From contig NZ_JAHBDK010000015.1 in NCBI RefSeq assembly GCF_019956415.1, positions 62,001 through 126,000 of the forward strand: a stretch of 64,000 nt of DNA, read 5' to 3'. Each line of letters starts with the position of its first letter. Position 1 is the stretch's first letter. This stretch comes from Pseudomonas sp. GL-B-19 (GTDB lineage: Bacteria > Pseudomonadota > Gammaproteobacteria > Pseudomonadales > Pseudomonadaceae). Below, piece after piece: positions 59,342 to 64,000 of this stretch. The position numbers and the translations under genes are program-made. The notes under the pieces are model-generated. The model searched no databases. It was not told the DNA's origin and saw only the letters and a program-made list of their open reading frames with translations.

Positions 59342-60403
59342 TCAGCCGGCGCGGCGCAACAGCCAGACACCGGCCAGGGCACAAACACCAGCCGGAATGA
59401 GTACCGCAAACAGCGGCGAGAAACCGAACACCAGGCTCGATGGCCCCAGCAAATCCTGAACGATACGGAAGGTGAAGCCCACCAGAACGCCGGTGAACAC
59501 ACGCTGGCCGAGGGTCACGGAGCGCAAGGGACCAAAGATAAAGGAAATCGCCATCAGTACCAGCGCGGCAGTTACCAGAGGCTGCAACACCTTGACCCAA
59601 AACGCCAGCCAGTAGCGGCCATTGCTCAGGTCCTGGTCAGCCAGATAGTGGATGTAACTCCACAGACCGCTGATTGACAGCGACTCAGGCGCCATTACCA
59701 CGGTGTCCAGCAACTGAGGGCTCAGGGCAATTTCCCAGCGTTCGACGGGAGTGATGACCACTTCGGTGCTCTTGTCATGGAACACCGTGGTCGTGACGTC
59801 GCTGAGTTGCCAGTGATCCTTGTCGAACTCGGCACGCTTGGCAAAGCTTGACGACAGCATGTGTCGCTCTTTGTCGAAGCGATAGCGGGTCACGCCATAC
59901 AGAAGTCCGTTGGGCTGCACGGAGTTGACGTGAATGAACTCGTCACCCTGGCGGTGCCAAAGGCCGTGTTTGGCGGTTTGCGCTTCGCCGCTGCCCTGAG
60001 CCAGCGAGCGATTGGCCTGAGCAGTGACCTCGGTGGCCGGCGCAACGTATTCGCCGATCAGCACCCCCACTAACATCAGGATCAGCATCGGCTTCATGAC
60101 CGCCCAGACGATTCGACCGATCGACACGCCGGCGGCGCGCATGATGGTCAGCTCACTGTTGCTGGCCAGACTGCCGAGGCCAATCAGGCATCCGATCAGT
60201 GCCGCCATTGGCAACATGTCGTAAAGACGGCGCGGGGCCGTCAGCAAGACGTAACTGGACGCATCTAACAGGGTATAGGTGTCGCTGACTTCGCTCATCT
60301 CGTCGATGAAGGCGAACAGCGTCGCCAGGCCGAGAATGATCCCCAGTACCGCCAGGATTGCCGTAAATACGCTGCTACCGATGTAGCGATCGAGCTTAAC
60401 CAC
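59342..60403 (-). CDS. lptG: LPS export permease LptG
   Basis: A 353-residue inner-membrane subunit of the LptB2FG transporter that extracts lipopolysaccharide. It begins VKLDRYIGSSVFTAILAVLGI, has three N-terminal and three C-terminal membrane helices around a periplasmic beta-jellyroll, and ends GVCALAGVWLLRRAG. GTG at 60403 gives the conserved start and overlaps the end of lptF by 8 bp. Confidence 0.95.
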   Translation of the reverse strand: MVKLDRYIGSSVFTAILAVLGIILGLATLFAFIDEMSEVSDTYTLLDASSYVLLTAPRRLYDMLPMAALIGCLIGLGSLASNSELTIMRAAGVSIGRIVWAVMKPMLILMLVGVLIGEYVAPATEVTAQANRSLAQGSGEAQTAKHGLWHRQGDEFIHVNSVQPNGLLYGVTRYRFDKERHMLSSSFAKRAEFDKDHWQLSDVTTTVFHDKSTEVVITPVERWEIALSPQLLDTVVMAPESLSISGLWSYIHYLADQDLSNGRYWLAFWVKVLQPLVTAALVLMAISFIFGPLRSVTLGQRVFTGVLVGFTFRIVQDLLGPSSLVFGFSPLFAVLIPAGVCALAGVWLLRRAG

Positions 60404-61514
60404 GAGCCACCTCCAGTGCACTGCGGCGACTCGCCATTTTCAAGCGCAACGGCTCCCAGTAAAGCAGCCCGAGACCGATGATCAGGAACAACCCATGAAC
60501 CCACCATAACCCCAGGGCAGGCGGGATCTTGCCCTTATCGAGGGCGCCGCGGGCGGCAATCAGGATGGTCAGGTAAAGCATATAAAGAAGAATCGCCGGC
60601 AGCAGCTTGAGGAAACGGCCCTGGCGCGGGTTGACCCGCGACAACGGCACCGCCATCAGGGTCACGATGAACACCAGCAACGGCAAGGACAGACGCCATT
60701 GCAGTTCAGCGCGCAGGCGAGTGTCGTTGCTGTCGATCAAGGAAAGGGTGCTCATTGCATCACGATCAGTCACTTCGTCACTGACATCCGGCTTTGGCAG
60801 CAATACCCCGTACTCGTCGTATTTGATCGCCCGATAGTCGGCCTGCCCTGGATTACCGTCATATCGATAACCGTTGTCGAGAATCAGGTAGCGGTTGCCG
60901 TCCGGACGAATTTCCTGGCGACCCTTCTCGGCCACCAGCACGGAAATCCCGCGATCTTTCTGGTCGGAGTTAATATTTTTTTGCGAAATGAACACACCCG
61001 CCAGATTGATGCGGTCATCGGTCAGTTGCTCGGTATAGGTCACCCGAGTCCCGTCACGCAACGCCTGGAAGCGACCCGGCTCCAGGGTATCGAACTCGGT
61101 GAGCGCATCCTGTTTGTTCAGCAGCAGCTGAAACTGATTGGCACCTTGTGGCGCCAGGCTAAGGCTCAGCCAGGCCACGACCAGCGCAACCAGCGTGGCC
61201 GGAAACAGGGTAATGACAAACAAACGCTGCTGGCTCATACCGGTGGCCGACAGCACGGTCATTTCGCTTTCGAGGTACAGGCGACCGTACGCCAGCAGGA
61301 TCCCGAGAAACAGGCCCAGTGGCAGGATCAGTTGCAGGAAACCCGGCAGACGGAAGCCCATGATCAGGAACAGCGAACCCGGATCCAGCAGGCCCGCGGC
61401 CGCCTGGGCAAGGTATTTGATGAAGCGACCGCTCATGATGATGACCAGCAGCACGGCGCTGACTGCGCTCAAGGTCAACAGGACTTCGCGGGACAGATAT
61501 CGGAAGACGATCAA
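60396..61514 (-). CDS. lptF: LPS export permease LptF
   Basis: A 372-residue partner of LptG. IVFRYLSREVLLTLSAVSAVLLVIIMSGRFIKYLAQAAAG is the first helix region, and PLSRVNPRQGRFLKLLPAILLYMLYLT belongs to the C-terminal helices. TTG at 61514, with a GGAG upstream, gives the family length; an ATG frame at 61634 would add 40 residues unlike LptF. It is divergent from pepA, as in other pseudomonads. Confidence 0.93.
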   Translation of the reverse strand: MIVFRYLSREVLLTLSAVSAVLLVIIMSGRFIKYLAQAAAGLLDPGSLFLIMGFRLPGFLQLILPLGLFLGILLAYGRLYLESEMTVLSATGMSQQRLFVITLFPATLVALVVAWLSLSLAPQGANQFQLLLNKQDALTEFDTLEPGRFQALRDGTRVTYTEQLTDDRINLAGVFISQKNINSDQKDRGISVLVAEKGRQEIRPDGNRYLILDNGYRYDGNPGQADYRAIKYDEYGVLLPKPDVSDEVTDRDAMSTLSLIDSNDTRLRAELQWRLSLPLLVFIVTLMAVPLSRVNPRQGRFLKLLPAILLYMLYLTILIAARGALDKGKIPPALGLWWVHGLFLIIGLGLLYWEPLRLKMASRRSALEVARG

Positions 61515-63313
<1,799 letters not shown>

Positions 63314-63328
63314 AACCGATGACCTGGG

Positions 63329-63352
63329 CGGCGTCACTTTCGGGTGACGCCG
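63329..63352 (+). terminator. Hairpin after pepA
   Basis: CGGCGTCAC-TTTCGG-GTGACGCCG, a 9-bp stem directly after pepA. The tail (TTTCTGG) is short, so read-through into holC is likely. Confidence 0.6.
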
Positions 63353-63372
63353 TTTCTGGCTCAGGAACCGCA

Positions 63373-63801
63373 ATGACAAAAGTCGACTTCTACATCCTGC
63401 CCAGCGCCGATCCTTCGGCACGGCTGGATTTCGCCTGCAAGCTCACCGAAAAAGCCTGGCGTATGGGCCACCGCATTTACCTGCATTGCAGCGATGCCGC
63501 CCAGCGACAGGATCTCGATGCCCGCTTGTGGGCCTTCAAGGGCGAAAGCTTCGTGCCTCATGGCCCCGCCGAAAGCGAACCAGACGGTCTGATCGTCCTG
63601 GGTCTTGGCGATGACTGCGGTCAGCACCAGGATTTGCTGGTCAATCTCGACCTGAAAGTCCCGACATTTGCCAAACAATTCGCCCGCGTGGCGGAAGTGG
63701 TAGTAGAAGATCCGACGATTCGTGCGGCTGCGCGGGAGAGTTTCCGTTTCTACCGCGAACAGGGCTATCCTCTGCAAGACCACCGTTTACAGCGACTCTG
63801 A
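63373..63801 (+). CDS. holC: DNA polymerase III chi subunit
   Basis: A 142-residue clamp-loader accessory protein that contacts SSB. It begins MTKVDFYILPSADPSARLDFACKLTEKAWRMGH, the standard HolC opening, and has the Rossmann-like tail VAEVVVEDPTIRAAARESFRFYREQGYPL. The frame from 63226 starts inside pepA and is not used. Confidence 0.93.
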   Translation: MTKVDFYILPSADPSARLDFACKLTEKAWRMGHRIYLHCSDAAQRQDLDARLWAFKGESFVPHGPAESEPDGLIVLGLGDDCGQHQDLLVNLDLKVPTFAKQFARVAEVVVEDPTIRAAARESFRFYREQGYPLQDHRLQRL

Positions 63802-63809
63802 GCATTCCG

Positions 63810-64000
63810 ATGGACACTCCGAAACCGCAACAACAGTCCGCGCACTTACTGGACGACCTCGAGTCGATCCGCCAACTGCTCGGCGATGACAACCTGCAAC
63901 CACCGCTGCTGACCGACACGGTCATCGACAGTGACCAGGAACAGATTCCCATGTTGTTCGAGGCTGTCGGCAATGCGCCGCAGCCGGTCGAACCGACACC
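63810..64000 (+). CDS. Conserved hypothetical protein downstream of holC (partial)
   Basis: The first 63 residues (MDTPKPQQQSAHLLDDLESIRQLLGDD...) are visible; the gene runs off the window. In pseudomonads a protein of unknown function lies between holC and valS, and the acidic, proline-rich start suits it. A start 8 bp after the holC stop implies co-transcription. Function not known. Confidence 0.6.
   Translation, partial: MDTPKPQQQSAHLLDDLESIRQLLGDDNLQPPLLTDTVIDSDQEQIPMLFEAVGNAPQPVEPT

Overview
The window reads as a chromosomal segment of a Pseudomonas of the P. fluorescens group. The evidence is the GC-rich codon use, the gene orders thrC-hom-dsbC-xerD, rpsP-rimM-trmD-rplS-ffh, nagQ-nagA-SIS-nagF-nagE and lepA-lepB-rnc-era-recO-pdxJ, and the many REP palindromes (GAGCGAGCCTGCTCGCGA and GCTGGCAAGCCAGC types) scattered between genes. 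Assignments rest on reading protein motifs, start sites and gene order; no database search was run.

Layout. 1-9.3 kb: a polyamine-type catabolic locus with the tail of a LysR regulator, two paralogous aminobutyraldehyde-type dehydrogenases, a YdcSTUV-like ABC importer between them and an APC permease. 9.3-12.4 kb: a short accessory island with a two-gene RloA/RloB (AbiL-like) ATPase plus TOPRIM nuclease pair, a highly structured leader, a BRO-N antirepressor-like gene and a small conserved ORF. 12.8-21.7 kb: opgD (glucan synthesis), an old-yellow-enzyme reductase, recJ, yaeQ, a CoA-transferase, a DUF3509 gene and a BvgS-like sensor that ends without a kinase domain.

21.8-32.6 kb is core: threonine synthesis (thrC, hom), dsbC, xerD, the rpsP-rimM-trmD-rplS ribosome-maturation operon with its terminator, ffh, a divergent ypjD-like gene and a CorB/CorC-type CNNM protein. 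32.7-38.8 kb: an MHS transporter, purT, a VUT transporter, DUF1289, a gamma-carbonic anhydrase, two Nudix hydrolases separated by a 75-bp near-perfect palindrome, and an L,D-transpeptidase. 39-46.4 kb is the N-acetylglucosamine regulon: GntR repressor, NagA, a SIS deaminase/isomerase, an EIIA-HPr-EI fusion and NagE. They import GlcNAc as its 6-phosphate, deacetylate it and deaminate it to fructose-6-phosphate. A repeat-rich 580-bp gap follows.

47-64 kb is core again: a YqfO-like protein, purL, mltF, pdxJ, recO, era, rnc, lepB, lepA, lptG, lptF, then divergently pepA, holC and the start of an unidentified ORF. The most interesting non-core items are the RloAB pair with its neighbouring structured leader, in which an inverted repeat covers the ribosome-binding site of the BRO gene, and the perfect palindrome at 37.5 kb. 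I see no tRNA, rRNA, CRISPR array, complete IS element or prophage.
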